Counted from the first letter of the stretch, positions 27,869-36,700 are shown. The stretch: 64,000 nucleotides of DNA from an uncultured Thalassotalea sp. (GCA_947492575.1 CANLNK010000002.1:531304-595303); one strand, 5' to 3'. Made by a program: numbers and translations. Notes: generated by a model from the letters alone, not told the origin.

Positions 27869-29134
27869 TTAGTTGCGAGTGAACTCAGGGTAAGCTTCTA
27901 AACCACAATCTGATTTATCAACACCTTCGTACTCTTCTTCTTCGCTAACACGAATACCCATGATAGCTTTAAGTGCGAACCACACGATGAAGCTAGTAAC
28001 GAATACCCAAACGAAGATTGTTGCTGCACCAATTAACTGACCAGAGAAAGTTGCGCCAGGGTTTGTAACTGGTACTAATAATAGCCCGAATAAACCGACA
28101 ACACCGTGAACTGAAATAGCACCTACTGGATCGTCAATCTTAATTTTGTCTAAACCAATGATTGAGAATACAACGATTACGCCACCTAGAGCACCGAAAA
28201 TAGTTGCTTGTAACGCTGTTGGTGTAGAAGGTTCAGCAGTGATTGCCACTAGACCCGCTAGTGCACCATTCAATGCCATGGTTAAGTCAGCTTTCTTGAA
28301 TAAGATTTTTGCTAGGACTAATGCTGCTACTGCACCACCAGCTGCTGCTGCGTTAGTGTTTAGAAAAACCATTGCAACTGCATGTGAGTTACCGATATCA
28401 CCAAGCTTTAATACAGAGCCGCCGTTGAAGCCGAACCAACCCATCCATAAAATGAATGTACCTAACGTTGCTAATGGTAAGTTTGCGCCAGGAATTGCAT
28501 TAACTTTGCCGTCAGCTGTGTACTTGCCTTTACGTGCACCAAGTAATAACACACCTGCTAAGGCTGCTGCTGCACCTGCCATGTGAACAATACCTGAGCC
28601 TGCGAAATCAGAGAAACCTAAGTCGCCAAGTGTGTACATGCCAAATACTGCGTTACCACCCCAAGTCCAACTACCTTCCATTGGGTAAATGAAACCTGTA
28701 AGTACAACAGCAAAAGCTAAGAATGCCCAAAGCTTCATTCGCTCTGCCACCGCACCTGATACGATTGACATGGCTGTAGCAACGAAAACAACCTGGAAGA
28801 AGAAATCTGAAGCTGCAGAGTAAATTGCGCCACCAGTGAAGCCATCTTCACGAGCTGCAAAGTCCTTTAATACTGCATCGGCATCAACTGTTTCGATACC
28901 TGATAAGAAAACGCCACCACCGTACATAATGTTGTAACCAACGATTAAGTACATAATGCATGAAATAGAGTACAACGCGACATTCTTCGTTAGAATCTCT
29001 GTTGTATTTTTAGAGCGAACTAAGCCGGCTTCTAGCATTGAGAAACCAGCAGCCATCCACATAACTAATGCACCACAAACTAAGAAATAGAATGTGTCCA
29101 TTGCGTATTGAAGGTGAAAAATATTTTGTTCCAT
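27869..29134 (-). CDS. amtB: Ammonium transporter AmtB
   Basis: Inner-membrane ammonium channel of 421 aa and about eleven TM helices. The two pore histidines are present (SGIVHMAGAAAAL and AISVHGVVGLFG), as are the selectivity gate segment DFFFQVVFVATAMSIVSGAVAERM and WGGNAVF. There is no separate signal peptide before the first helix. It lies 12 bp downstream of glnK; the PII protein blocks AmtB when nitrogen is plentiful. Expression should follow the sigma-54/NtrC control region upstream of glnK. Confidence 0.97.
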   Translation of the reverse strand: MEQNIFHLQYAMDTFYFLVCGALVMWMAAGFSMLEAGLVRSKNTTEILTKNVALYSISCIMYLIVGYNIMYGGGVFLSGIETVDADAVLKDFAAREDGFTGGAIYSAASDFFFQVVFVATAMSIVSGAVAERMKLWAFLAFAVVLTGFIYPMEGSWTWGGNAVFGMYTLGDLGFSDFAGSGIVHMAGAAAALAGVLLLGARKGKYTADGKVNAIPGANLPLATLGTFILWMGWFGFNGGSVLKLGDIGNSHAVAMVFLNTNAAAAGGAVAALVLAKILFKKADLTMALNGALAGLVAITAEPSTPTALQATIFGALGGVIVVFSIIGLDKIKIDDPVGAISVHGVVGLFGLLLVPVTNPGATFSGQLIGAATIFVWVFVTSFIVWFALKAIMGIRVSEEEEYEGVDKSDCGLEAYPEFTRN

Positions 29135-29146
29135 GGTTATCGTCTC

Positions 29147-29515
<369 letters not shown>

Positions 29516-29518
29516 CTA

Positions 29519-29534
29519 AACAATCACTATGCCA
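29519..29534 (-). promoter_or_regulatory. Sigma-54 promoter of glnK-amtB
   Basis: Minus-strand TGGCATAGTGATTGTT matches the -24/-12 pattern TGGCAC-N5-TTGC with GG at -24 and TTG at -12, the final C being T. It is 34 bp upstream of the glnK ATG. Confidence 0.75.
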
Positions 29535-29597
29535 AACATTAAATTTTGTTACATTTCATCAAGTTAAACATAAATGTTAAAATCCCATTAACATTTA

Positions 29598-29614
29598 TGC
29601 ACACTTTTGGTGCA
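29598..29614. promoter_or_regulatory. NtrC-binding site upstream of glnK
   Basis: TGCACACTTTTGGTGCA matches the NtrC consensus TGCACCA-N3-TGGTGCA at 12 of 14 defined positions. Its centre is near -98 relative to the predicted sigma-54 start, a normal enhancer distance. A half-site, TGGTGCG at 29639-29645, lies about three helical turns further out. The rest of 29486-29822 shows no gene. Confidence 0.75.
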
Positions 29615-29822
29615 TCCGTATTTTATCCACGTTCACTGATGGTGCGCTGCCCTAACAATGCGCTAAATTAGTCAATAGAGACATGGGGAAGGTAGTTGCT
29701 GTGCAAATTTTGGTAATCAATTCGGACGCTTAGTTGTCTATTTCTAGGTTGTTGTTATCATCTACCTAGAGACACTATGTATCGAATCCACCTGTACATG
29801 ACTTAAAGGCGAAATAGCTTCA

Positions 29823-30584
29823 ATGAGAAATCATCTGCGTAAAATGAGTCACCATGACAATTTTATTTATCTCACCTTTGCATTGACGCTCTTACTTTTT
29901 AGTACAGCAATAGCTCAACAATTTTTTGATGAATCGGCACAGCGATTTGTTCAATCGACGACGGTGATCACGCTTATTGTTGCCGTTTGGGGTGTCAAAA
30001 AAGAAGACTTTCTGTTGTCGAGAGCCGCTATATTTCCTATCGCGATCATTCTTACCTCACAACTTGGCTACTTTCTTGAGTTTTACGGTTTAGAGTTTAT
30101 ACACCTTATATTGATGTTGATCTTTTTTATCAGCACGGCTTATCAAACAACCAAACAAGTTATTTTGGCAGGTAAAGTAAACAGTAACACGATCCTTGGT
30201 GCTATTTGTTTATACATGTTGCTTGGTTTGATTTGGGCGCTTGTCTACACGTTAGCTCAGTTATATTTTGGCGATGCGTTCAAAGGGTTAAATTCAACGA
30301 GCGAATGGTATTTAGTATTTCCAGATTTAGTGTACTTTTCATTCGTCACATTAACGACACTAGGGTTTGGCGACGTTGTTCCTAATTTGCCAATGACACG
30401 ATTTTTAGTGTATTTCCAAGCTATCGTCGGTCAGTTTTATTTAGCAGTATTAGTGGCAAGTCTGGTCGGCTCACGGATGAGTTCACTGCACGAACAAAAA
30501 CATCAAAGCCTCTTCCAGCATCATGTTCCAAAGCAAGCCAATCATCGAGAAAACAGCATAGCCAAAGAAGATGAAAAGAAGTAA
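29823..30584 (+). CDS. Potassium-channel-family protein (Ion_trans_2)
   Basis: Membrane protein of 253 aa. After about four N-terminal TM helices it has a two-TM pore module: inner helix LGAICLYMLLGLIWALVYTLAQLYF, pore loop with selectivity filter TLTTLGFGDVVP, and outer helix FLVYFQAIVGQFYLAVLVASLVGS. The filter reads GFGD rather than GYGD, a variant known in K+ channels. The C-terminal tail is short, charged and has no RCK domain. It converges on the HDOD gene with only 4 bp between the stops. Two in-frame starts (ATG 29823 and 29844) are possible. Confidence 0.85.
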   Translation: MRNHLRKMSHHDNFIYLTFALTLLLFSTAIAQQFFDESAQRFVQSTTVITLIVAVWGVKKEDFLLSRAAIFPIAIILTSQLGYFLEFYGLEFIHLILMLIFFISTAYQTTKQVILAGKVNSNTILGAICLYMLLGLIWALVYTLAQLYFGDAFKGLNSTSEWYLVFPDLVYFSFVTLTTLGFGDVVPNLPMTRFLVYFQAIVGQFYLAVLVASLVGSRMSSLHEQKHQSLFQHHVPKQANHRENSIAKEDEKK

Positions 30585-30588
30585 AGCG

Positions 30589-31434
30589 TTAATAAATGAT
30601 CATCGCAGTCGGTTTTAAAATAGATAGAACACCAAGACGCTCCATATCGCAATAGGTAACTGCTGACTTTACAATATCAATATCGAGACCAAACTCTTGA
30701 AGTTCAACATCGCTAACCCAATCCTTAAGCAAGGTTTTGTTATATAAGCTGTTTTGCAGCATGACGCGTTTGGCAAGATAGAGCATTTTCGCTTCAGGCG
30801 GCTGACTTAATATACTCTCGCTATCCTGACTTCTTATTGGCTCAACTAAAGAGAAAGGTAGTCTCCATTGTTTGAGAAGTTCAGCAGTGCAATCCGCAAA
30901 AGTAAAGCCAAGTACGGACTGCTGCGCAACCCAAGGCTTTTCCTTATCACTCATAGCTAAACAATCCTCAAGTTTATCGCTATCGAACTGTTTAACGACT
31001 AACTCTCCCAGATTATGCAGTAAACCCAAAATAAACATGCGCTCAGCATTTGGTACCTTGCATACTTCACCCAAGTATTTAATTAACAAAGCAGCATCAA
31101 CGCTAGCTTCCCAATAACGCTCTAAGTAGACTGCATCGGCTTCTATCGCTTTAAACGCATCAGAAGTGAAATAAGCAATGACGAGATTATAGACTTCAGT
31201 AATACCCAGTACTAAAACAGCTTTGGAAATAGTGTCTATTTTACCGGGATAGTTGAAAAAGGAGCTATTAGCGAGCTTAAGAATAGTGCTAGCCAAGGCA
31301 GGATCTATCATGATGACTTCAGCAATATCATCAATCGTCGATGTTTCATCATCAATGAGTTCTTTAATTCGAACAAATGAGTCCGAAAGAACAAATACGT
31401 CATTGGCTTTTTGTGCATATTCCAATGCAGTCAT
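30589..31434 (-). CDS. HDOD domain protein (first copy)
   Basis: Cytoplasmic protein of 281 aa made almost entirely of an HDOD domain, a phosphohydrolase-like fold without the full metal-binding HD set. Typical segments are DIAEVIMIDPALASTILKLANSSFF, ISKAVLVLGITEVYNLVI and RMFILGLLHNLGELVV. Such proteins link to signalling, motility or stress in many proteobacteria, but the role of this one is unknown. A paralogue of nearly the same length lies at 39683-40534. Confidence 0.88.
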   Translation of the reverse strand: MTALEYAQKANDVFVLSDSFVRIKELIDDETSTIDDIAEVIMIDPALASTILKLANSSFFNYPGKIDTISKAVLVLGITEVYNLVIAYFTSDAFKAIEADAVYLERYWEASVDAALLIKYLGEVCKVPNAERMFILGLLHNLGELVVKQFDSDKLEDCLAMSDKEKPWVAQQSVLGFTFADCTAELLKQWRLPFSLVEPIRSQDSESILSQPPEAKMLYLAKRVMLQNSLYNKTLLKDWVSDVELQEFGLDIDIVKSAVTYCDMERLGVLSILKPTAMIIY

Positions 31435-31581
31435 AACCTTTCACCCCTAACACTTGCGATGATAACTTGCGCCTTTATCTTTAACTAGTTTGCCGAAGTA
31501 CCTTACCTTCTGAGTAGGTAATAATGACTAACCTGCTACAGATTTAGTATAGATGCTTCCCTAGAAAGCGGTTAAAAAATG

Positions 31582-32415
31582 TTAAGAAAATTCAGCGCTT
31601 ATTTGATAAGACCCAAACTTTCGCATATTTATCACACCGCTGTCGAAAATAAGATATTGCCCTTTAATCCCTAGCAGCGTGCCCGATATAATAGGCTGCT
31701 TGTCGAAGTTAAACGAACTTATCTTGGTTAAATACTCTGAAACAGGGAAGTGTAGATCAACAACCTCTTCATCCAATTGTTCAACAGCGTCTGCACCAAA
31801 TTTTAAGCGAATATCTTCAAGGCGCTCACTAATTTGTGGAATAAGCTCCTGAGCTTTTTGCTTTAAGTCTATCGGTTCGGCATTACCTTTTAACATGGTT
31901 CGCCAATTAGTTTTATCCGAGATGAATTCTGCTAATGCTGTTTCAACCAATCCCGACTGCAAACGAGTACTCACTTTGAAAATCGGTAGCGCTTGAGTAG
32001 CGCCTTGGTCGATCCAGCGCGTTGGTATTTGAGTATGTCGCGTAATGCCCACTTTCAAACCAGACGTATTAGCCAAGTAGACATAATGAGGGATCATGCA
32101 ATGGCTCTCACCCCAGCTGGGTTCTCGACAGGTTCCCTGCTCATAATGGCAAGTTTCAGGTTTCATAATGCACATGTCACATTGCGCTAGCTTCTGCATG
32201 CATGGGTAACAAAAGCCTTGCGAATAACTTTTCTTCGTTTTTTTATTGCAATGGCAACAACGAATTTCATTATGGTAAATCAGCTGCAACTCTTTACCGA
32301 TAAGTGGATTCAACGCAATACGCTGGTCACCAATGGGTAACAGGTATTTTATTTCGCCATTTTCATTACGGGTGCCAATGAGCTTGCGCAAAGCACCTTG
32401 TTCAATTGTTGTCAT
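31582..32415 (-). CDS. DUF2797 family zinc-binding protein
   Basis: Product of 277 aa. The N-terminal half carries Cys clusters that probably bind zinc (IRCCHCNKKT, GFCYPCMQKLAQCDMC, ETCHYEQGTCREP). A GIY-YIG-like strand pattern (YVYLANTSGLKVGITR) follows. The family has no assigned function. It starts 12 bp after the arfB stop, so the two are probably cotranscribed and a link to translation or RNA is plausible by context only. Confidence 0.87.
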   Translation of the reverse strand: MTTIEQGALRKLIGTRNENGEIKYLLPIGDQRIALNPLIGKELQLIYHNEIRCCHCNKKTKKSYSQGFCYPCMQKLAQCDMCIMKPETCHYEQGTCREPSWGESHCMIPHYVYLANTSGLKVGITRHTQIPTRWIDQGATQALPIFKVSTRLQSGLVETALAEFISDKTNWRTMLKGNAEPIDLKQKAQELIPQISERLEDIRLKFGADAVEQLDEEVVDLHFPVSEYLTKISSFNFDKQPIISGTLLGIKGQYLIFDSGVINMRKFGSYQISAEFS

Positions 32416-32427
32416 CTTTCGTGCCCT

Positions 32428-32862
32428 TTAAAATCTGACTTTTTGTCTTGACTGTTTGACCTGTTGGCGTGACTTCTTAGCTTCTAGCCTGCGCTTTACC
32501 GATGCCTTTGTAGGTTTGGTCGCACGGCGTTTTTTCACCACTTTCGTCGCGTCATTAATTAACGTAACTAACTTTTCTATGGCGATTTGTTTGTTGTGCT
32601 CCTGGCTGCGGGTTGATTGTGCTTTAATCACAACCACGCCATCACTGGTAATGCGACTATCAGAAAAGCCAAGCAACTTTTCTTTTACACGCTCCGGTAG
32701 CCTTGAGGCGTTGATGTCAAATCGCAAATGAATGGCTGTAGACACTTTATTTACATGTTGCCCGCCAGCCCCCTGCGCTCTAATCGCCTGAAATCGAATA
32801 TCGCTGAGCATTAGGTGACAATGTGCATTCAATGCAATAGTATCTGCGCTGCCGTCAATCAT
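32428..32862 (-). CDS. arfB: Ribosome-rescue peptidyl-tRNA hydrolase ArfB
   Basis: Frees stalled ribosomes by hydrolysing peptidyl-tRNA. The 144-aa product has the release-factor motif AIRAQGAGGQHVNK with the catalytic GGQ, the family segment STAIHLRFDI, and a basic C-terminal tail (RRATKPTKASVKRRLEAKK and KQSRQKVRF) that enters the mRNA channel of empty ribosomes. The start ATG 32862 gives the N-terminal length expected from E. coli ArfB. It diverges from the GIY-YIG gene with only 12 bp between start codons. Confidence 0.95.
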   Translation of the reverse strand: MIDGSADTIALNAHCHLMLSDIRFQAIRAQGAGGQHVNKVSTAIHLRFDINASRLPERVKEKLLGFSDSRITSDGVVVIKAQSTRSQEHNKQIAIEKLVTLINDATKVVKKRRATKPTKASVKRRLEAKKSRQQVKQSRQKVRF

Positions 32863-32874
32863 TAGGTTTTCTTT

Positions 32875-33135
32875 ATGTCGCCTTCGTGGTTTGTTTATCT
32901 CGTTCGATGTGCCGATTCAAGTCTTTATTGTGGAGTCACCACAGATGTTGACCGACGCGTTAGCGAACACAATCAGTCTAATACACTTGCTGCTAAGTAT
33001 ACACGTGTGAGGCGGCCAGTTGTTCTAGCCTATTCAGAGCAATGCGAAAATAAACGCGCTGCATATCAGCGAGAATATGCAATAAAAAAACTGAACAAAC
33101 AACAAAAAGAACAGTTAGTTGAGCAACAAGTATGA
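32875..33135 (+). CDS. GIY-YIG family protein (UPF0213/YhbQ-like)
   Basis: Single-domain GIY-YIG protein of 86 aa. The motif appears as FVYLVRCADSSLYCGVTTDVDRRVSEHN, with YCG in place of YIG, the catalytic Arg (DVDRRV) present, and the later YQREYAIKKLN helix with the metal-binding Glu. YhbQ-like proteins have been reported to act on DNA, but the role in this organism is not known. The AGG of its ribosome site lies 8 bases before ATG 32875, in the gap to arfB. Confidence 0.9.
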   Translation: MSPSWFVYLVRCADSSLYCGVTTDVDRRVSEHNQSNTLAAKYTRVRRPVVLAYSEQCENKRAAYQREYAIKKLNKQQKEQLVEQQV

Positions 33136-33271
33136 AAAAAACTTCACTTGGGTTAACAGCTGTAAGCTAAGGGCCTTGTATTTAGTGGTCTGACGTCTAA
33201 TTCAGGTTTAGATTTAACCAATAAGTCTTGATAGAATGCGCTCGATTTTAATACCTGACAAAAGCGATACC

Positions 33272-33985
33272 ATGCTAAAGAAGTTTTACAACACTCAAGA
33301 TGACAAAATTTGGTTTAGTCGACAACAAGCAAGTGACTTTGCCAAACAAGTCGCCGACGACTTCAATCCATTACACGATATCGATGCAAAGCGCTTTTGT
33401 GTTCCAGGAGACTTATTGTTCGCGGTAACGCTTGAGAAAGCAGGCCTTAACCAACAGATGATGTTTGAATTTTCAGGTATGGTAACTGACAACATCGAAC
33501 TGAACTTCCCTGACAAAATCGACCACACGTTTGATATCAATGATGAAAAAGAGAAGGTCTATGTATCAGTAACTGCTGACGGTGAAAATACTCAATGTAG
33601 TACCTTAATAGAATCGTTGATTAGTGCTTACGTAGGTTTTTCTGGACATACGTTCCCACATATCTTGTGCCAGCTGATGGCAGAAAAAGAAGTGATGATT
33701 AACCCTGCTCGTCCGATGATTATGTATGAGAGCATGGAAATCAATATGACCAATTTAGCGGTTAGCGAAGTAAGCCTACAACTAGCTTCTACTTCACTAA
33801 CTATCGATGGTAAACGCGGTAATGCATGCTTAGCGTTCGATTTGTTTGACCCAAGCGGCGAAAAAGTCGGTAGCGGTATTAAGCACATGGTTCTAAGTGG
33901 TTTAAGACCTTACTGCGCAGAAACTATCGCCGACATTACGTCAAACTACTTAGCGATGAAAAAACGCTACCACCAAGCCGCTTAA
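33272..33985 (+). CDS. DUF3581 family protein
   Basis: Cytoplasmic protein of 237 aa from ATG 33272 (MLKKFYNTQDDKIWFSRQQASDF). An upstream ATG at 33236 would add 12 residues not expected in the family. Segments such as VADDFNPLHDIDAKRFCVPGDLLFAV resemble hot-dog/MaoC-like proteins, where a similar N-P-x-H-x-D pattern occurs, so a hot-dog fold is possible. No function is known. It stands alone. Confidence 0.82.
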   Translation: MLKKFYNTQDDKIWFSRQQASDFAKQVADDFNPLHDIDAKRFCVPGDLLFAVTLEKAGLNQQMMFEFSGMVTDNIELNFPDKIDHTFDINDEKEKVYVSVTADGENTQCSTLIESLISAYVGFSGHTFPHILCQLMAEKEVMINPARPMIMYESMEINMTNLAVSEVSLQLASTSLTIDGKRGNACLAFDLFDPSGEKVGSGIKHMVLSGLRPYCAETIADITSNYLAMKKRYHQAA

Positions 33986-34011
33986 GCGTCTGTACGGCAC
34001 ACCTCAAATAA

Positions 34012-34036
34012 AAAGCGCCATTAAATACGGCGCTTT
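34012..34036 (-). terminator. Terminator whose 5' arm is the end of the PGPGW gene
   Basis: AAAGCGCC (34012-34019) pairs with GGCGCTTT (34029-34036). In the minus direction the 5' arm is coding, the stop codon is in the 9-nt loop, and a T-run follows. Confidence 0.8.
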
Positions 34037-34260
34037 AGTTTACTCAACATACGATCTGTTTGTTCTGCCCCTTTGCGCATCCATCGCTGACATTTTTTAA
34101 GCCATTTTTTGGCTAACGGGTATTCTAAACTCAAGATTGCCAAGCCTATTGGCAAAAACAAAAATGCTGGTCCTGGCACTAATACGAACACAAGTCCCAT
34201 AAAAGCGAGTAATCCGCCTATAAGCGTAATTAAAATTTTGCGCATCGATGCTGTCATCAT
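34021..34260 (-). CDS. PGPGW-type small transmembrane protein
   Basis: Membrane protein of 79 aa with two hydrophobic stretches separated by the family motif region VLVPGPAFLFLPIGLAILSLEYPLAKKWLKK, then a basic C-terminal tail. It fits the PGPGW family (Pro-Gly-Pro turn between two helices), of unknown function. The start has two adjacent in-frame Met codons (34260 and 34257). Confidence 0.75.
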   Translation of the reverse strand: MMTASMRKILITLIGGLLAFMGLVFVLVPGPAFLFLPIGLAILSLEYPLAKKWLKKCQRWMRKGAEQTDRMLSKLKRRI

Positions 34261-34390
34261 TATTCCTCAATACTTTTTATTAACTGAGATTAAGCAAGTG
34301 ATAAACCAACAACACAAAGTTCTTATTTATCATGAATATAATGAAAACAGTATTGTATTCTTTCTGTAAAAACCACTAATAATTAGTCAT

Positions 34391-34606
34391 TTACTTCAAC
34401 TTTCCTTGTTTACACTTTCGCCATGTTTTAAACGCTTTTAGCTCCTGCTCTTTGAGTTTATTACTTCGTTTTCCAGAATTTGCATGTCGTTGCTTTTTCT
34501 GGATGGTGTCGAGCTTGGTTTTGTACTTTTTGCACTTTTTCGGAGCTGCTTCCAATGGCGGAGCTGTCAGAAACATAAACAACGTAAAATAGAGAAGTGC
34601 TTTCAT
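34391..34606 (-). CDS. Small secreted Lys-rich protein, function unknown
   Basis: Product of 71 aa with a clear signal peptide (MKALLYFTLFMFLTAPPLEA, cut after AAP). The mature part of about 50 residues is very basic, with two Cys residues (KKCKKY and WRKCKQ) that could form a disulfide. No family recognised. An AAGGAATG stretch upstream provides a ribosome site. Confidence 0.6.
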   Translation of the reverse strand: MKALLYFTLFMFLTAPPLEAAPKKCKKYKTKLDTIQKKQRHANSGKRSNKLKEQELKAFKTWRKCKQGKLK

Positions 34607-34947
34607 AATAACATTCCTTGTTAGTCAATTGATTTTGTACCACGATGGCTTTTCTACCAAATTGATTTTGCAATCGTCGTGGCGACAATGATTGGTTGGA
34701 TGAATCAGCTATTCCTTAGCTTTGATTCATCGGCTTTCGCTTTATCGTTTACTTTAGCTTTTGCCGTCTTAATCAGCTTTCATCGTTTGATTAAAACTGG
34801 CTGAGGTCAGTTGAGCATACTTGAACGAATGTGAGCTTAAGAAAGAGTAGTACAACATTTAAAGATCGCCAAAGATCGTCGAAAGTCACTTCTTCAGCCG
34901 CCATTTTCTGTTTATTTGCAAAAATGTACTTTTCTTCTACGCTAAGT

Positions 34948-34997
34948 CTATCAGGCATGGAGGTCTGATAGCCCACAATAGGACAGAGCACCGTGGG
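34948..34997 (+). promoter_or_regulatory. Two abutting hairpins upstream of the ligase gene
   Basis: CTATCAG (34948-34954) pairs with CTGATAG (34965-34971), and immediately after it CCCAC (34972-34976) pairs with GTGGG (34993-34997). They lie 24-73 bp before the ligase ATG and may shape its leader RNA. The rest of 34607-34947 shows no convincing gene; a 66-codon minus frame there lacks support. Confidence 0.35.
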
Positions 34998-35020
34998 TTA
35001 CATTTTTACATGGAGTTTTT

Positions 35021-35950
35021 ATGAACCGAATTATAATTAAGCCCATCAGCTTATTGGCTTTACTCGCCTTGATTACAGCATTAGCTGCTTCCCCACTGTC
35101 TATTGCTGACCCGCTAGTCGCGAAGAGTATCGATAGTAAACCTGAAGACATTCAGAGATTTAAAGCTAAAGCCCCCGATATTCAGTTGGCGAGTCAATTT
35201 AAAGGGTCAACAGATATATCCGAATATTGGGTCAGTGAGAAACTCGATGGCGTGCGCGGATATTGGGATGGCAAAAAGATGTTCACTCGCGCAGGCAATC
35301 AGATCAACCTGCCTGTATATTTCACCGCTGGTTGGCCCACAGAACCATTAGAGGGAGAGCTTTGGACTAAGCGCGGCGACTTCGAAACCATATCAGGGCT
35401 CATTCAACGCAAGCAAACGAAACCTTCACAATGGAAAAGTGTTAAGTTTATGCTGTTTGATTTACCTACACATCAGGGAACCTTTACTGAGCGTATTAGG
35501 GCAATGCGAGCTTATGTTCAACAAGCTAAAAACCCTCATATCCATGCGATAGAACAATATCGAGTCACCAATAATCAACTGCTCCAAAACTGGCTAGAAG
35601 AAGCCATCAGGGCAGGAGGTGAAGGTCTTATGCTGCACAAGGCCGATGCTCTGTACCAGACAGGGCGTAGCGCAAACATTCTAAAACTTAAACCCCTGTT
35701 CGACGCGGAAGCAGAGGTCATCGCGCACTTACCCGGCAAGGGCAAATATCAGGGAAAGCTTGGGGCATTACTGGTAAAAGCTAACGACGGTATCGAGTTT
35801 AAAATCGGCACAGGCTTCAATGATCAAGAGCGCCAAGCCCCTCCTCCAATTGGCAGTATCATCACATTTAAATACAGTGGTAAAACGAAAAAAGGTGTGC
35901 CAAGATTCGCTAGTTTTCTCCGTGTAAGACATTTAGCAAAACTAGAGTAA
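35021..35950 (+). CDS. Periplasmic ATP-dependent DNA ligase (LigE-like)
   Basis: Minimal ATP-dependent DNA ligase of 309 aa with a signal peptide (LLALLALITALAASPLSIA), so it is expected in the periplasm, where such enzymes are linked to processing of incoming DNA. The adenylation lysine is in SEKLDGVRGYWDGK; further nucleotidyltransferase motifs are LEGELWTKRGDFE, FMLFDLPTH, GGEGLMLHK and ILKLKP. A C-terminal OB domain (IGTGFNDQERQAPPPIGSIITFKYSGKT) closes the protein. GGAG lies 5 bases before the ATG. lysE-like follows after 10 bp. Confidence 0.93.
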   Translation: MNRIIIKPISLLALLALITALAASPLSIADPLVAKSIDSKPEDIQRFKAKAPDIQLASQFKGSTDISEYWVSEKLDGVRGYWDGKKMFTRAGNQINLPVYFTAGWPTEPLEGELWTKRGDFETISGLIQRKQTKPSQWKSVKFMLFDLPTHQGTFTERIRAMRAYVQQAKNPHIHAIEQYRVTNNQLLQNWLEEAIRAGGEGLMLHKADALYQTGRSANILKLKPLFDAEAEVIAHLPGKGKYQGKLGALLVKANDGIEFKIGTGFNDQERQAPPPIGSIITFKYSGKTKKGVPRFASFLRVRHLAKLE

Positions 35951-35960
35951 AGGTAAATTA

Positions 35961-36578
35961 ATGGAATTTCATTTATGGCTGTCGTTATTGGCAATATGTA
36001 TTATGGGGGCACTCTCGCCGGGCCCTAGTTTGGCACTAGTCGTCAAGAACACGCTTGCAGGTGGTGCTCCAGCAGGTTACGCAAGTGCGATTAGTCATGG
36101 TATTGGCGTTGCTCTTTACGCAGCTATAACCGCTACAGGTATTGCTATTATCATCGTGCAATCCCCTACGCTGTTTTCCATTATTCAATATGCAGGCGCA
36201 GCATTCCTAGTCTATTTAGGTATTAACGCCTTAATGTCAAAGAAACAATCTCTAGAGATTAATGAAGAAGAAACCATTGTCGCTTCGCAAAAAGTTAATG
36301 GCTGGCGAGATGGTTTTCTCATTGCGTTTTTGAACCCTAAATTAGCCATATTCTTTCTTGCATTATTTAGTCAGTTCGTTGATGCCCAAGCGAGTATGGC
36401 GCAAAAGGTTATAATGACAGCGACAGTCGGCACCATAGATGCTGCTTGGTATTGTCTTGTCACGTTTTTACTGACCCGAGGCCCTATTTTAACGAAGCTG
36501 AAAGCTAACAGTCACATCATCGATAAGATTACTGGCAGCTTCCTTATTCTGCTCGCTGCGCGTGTCGTCTGGCAATAA
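35961..36578 (+). CDS. LysE/RhtB family amino-acid exporter
   Basis: Inner-membrane exporter of 205 aa with about six TM helices. The family signature is at the N-terminus (ICIMGALSPGPSLALVVKNTL), with FLIAFLNPKLAIFFLALFSQFV in the middle. Substrates in this family are amino acids such as lysine, threonine or homoserine lactone; this one cannot be assigned. Probably cotranscribed with the ligase gene (AAAGG ribosome site, 10-bp gap). Confidence 0.9.
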   Translation: MEFHLWLSLLAICIMGALSPGPSLALVVKNTLAGGAPAGYASAISHGIGVALYAAITATGIAIIIVQSPTLFSIIQYAGAAFLVYLGINALMSKKQSLEINEEETIVASQKVNGWRDGFLIAFLNPKLAIFFLALFSQFVDAQASMAQKVIMTATVGTIDAAWYCLVTFLLTRGPILTKLKANSHIIDKITGSFLILLAARVVWQ

Positions 36579-36592
36579 ACAGGCAATATCAT

Positions 36593-36668
36593 GTCGCTAG
36601 TTAAACTAGCGACGTTCACTGCTTAGCTTACCTCTACTTCCTTCATTACATGAGCAGATAGCTAAGCA
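36593..36668. repeat. Two perfect inverted repeats in a convergent gap
   Basis: GTCGCTAGTT and AACTAGCGAC (36593-36613) form a 10-bp palindrome with one central base. TGCTTAGCT (36620-36628) and AGCTAAGCA (36660-36668) form a second stem. Neither is followed by a T-run. They lie between the lysE-like and methyltransferase genes. Confidence 0.6.
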
Positions 36669-36700
36669 CTTTACTTAAACACGGTACTGAAGCAAAGTCG

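Noticed and set aside
34791-34991. 66-codon minus-strand frame (MPDRLSVEEKYIFANKQK near its start)
   Set aside because: Its composition is partly protein-like, but neither the GTG nor the internal ATG has a ribosome site, and it runs through the hairpins of the ligase leader. Possibly a remnant, not supported as a gene.
34948-34997. Cyclic-di-GMP or cobalamin riboswitch in front of the ligase gene
   Set aside because: The hairpins lack the conserved cores of these classes; only generic stems are seen.
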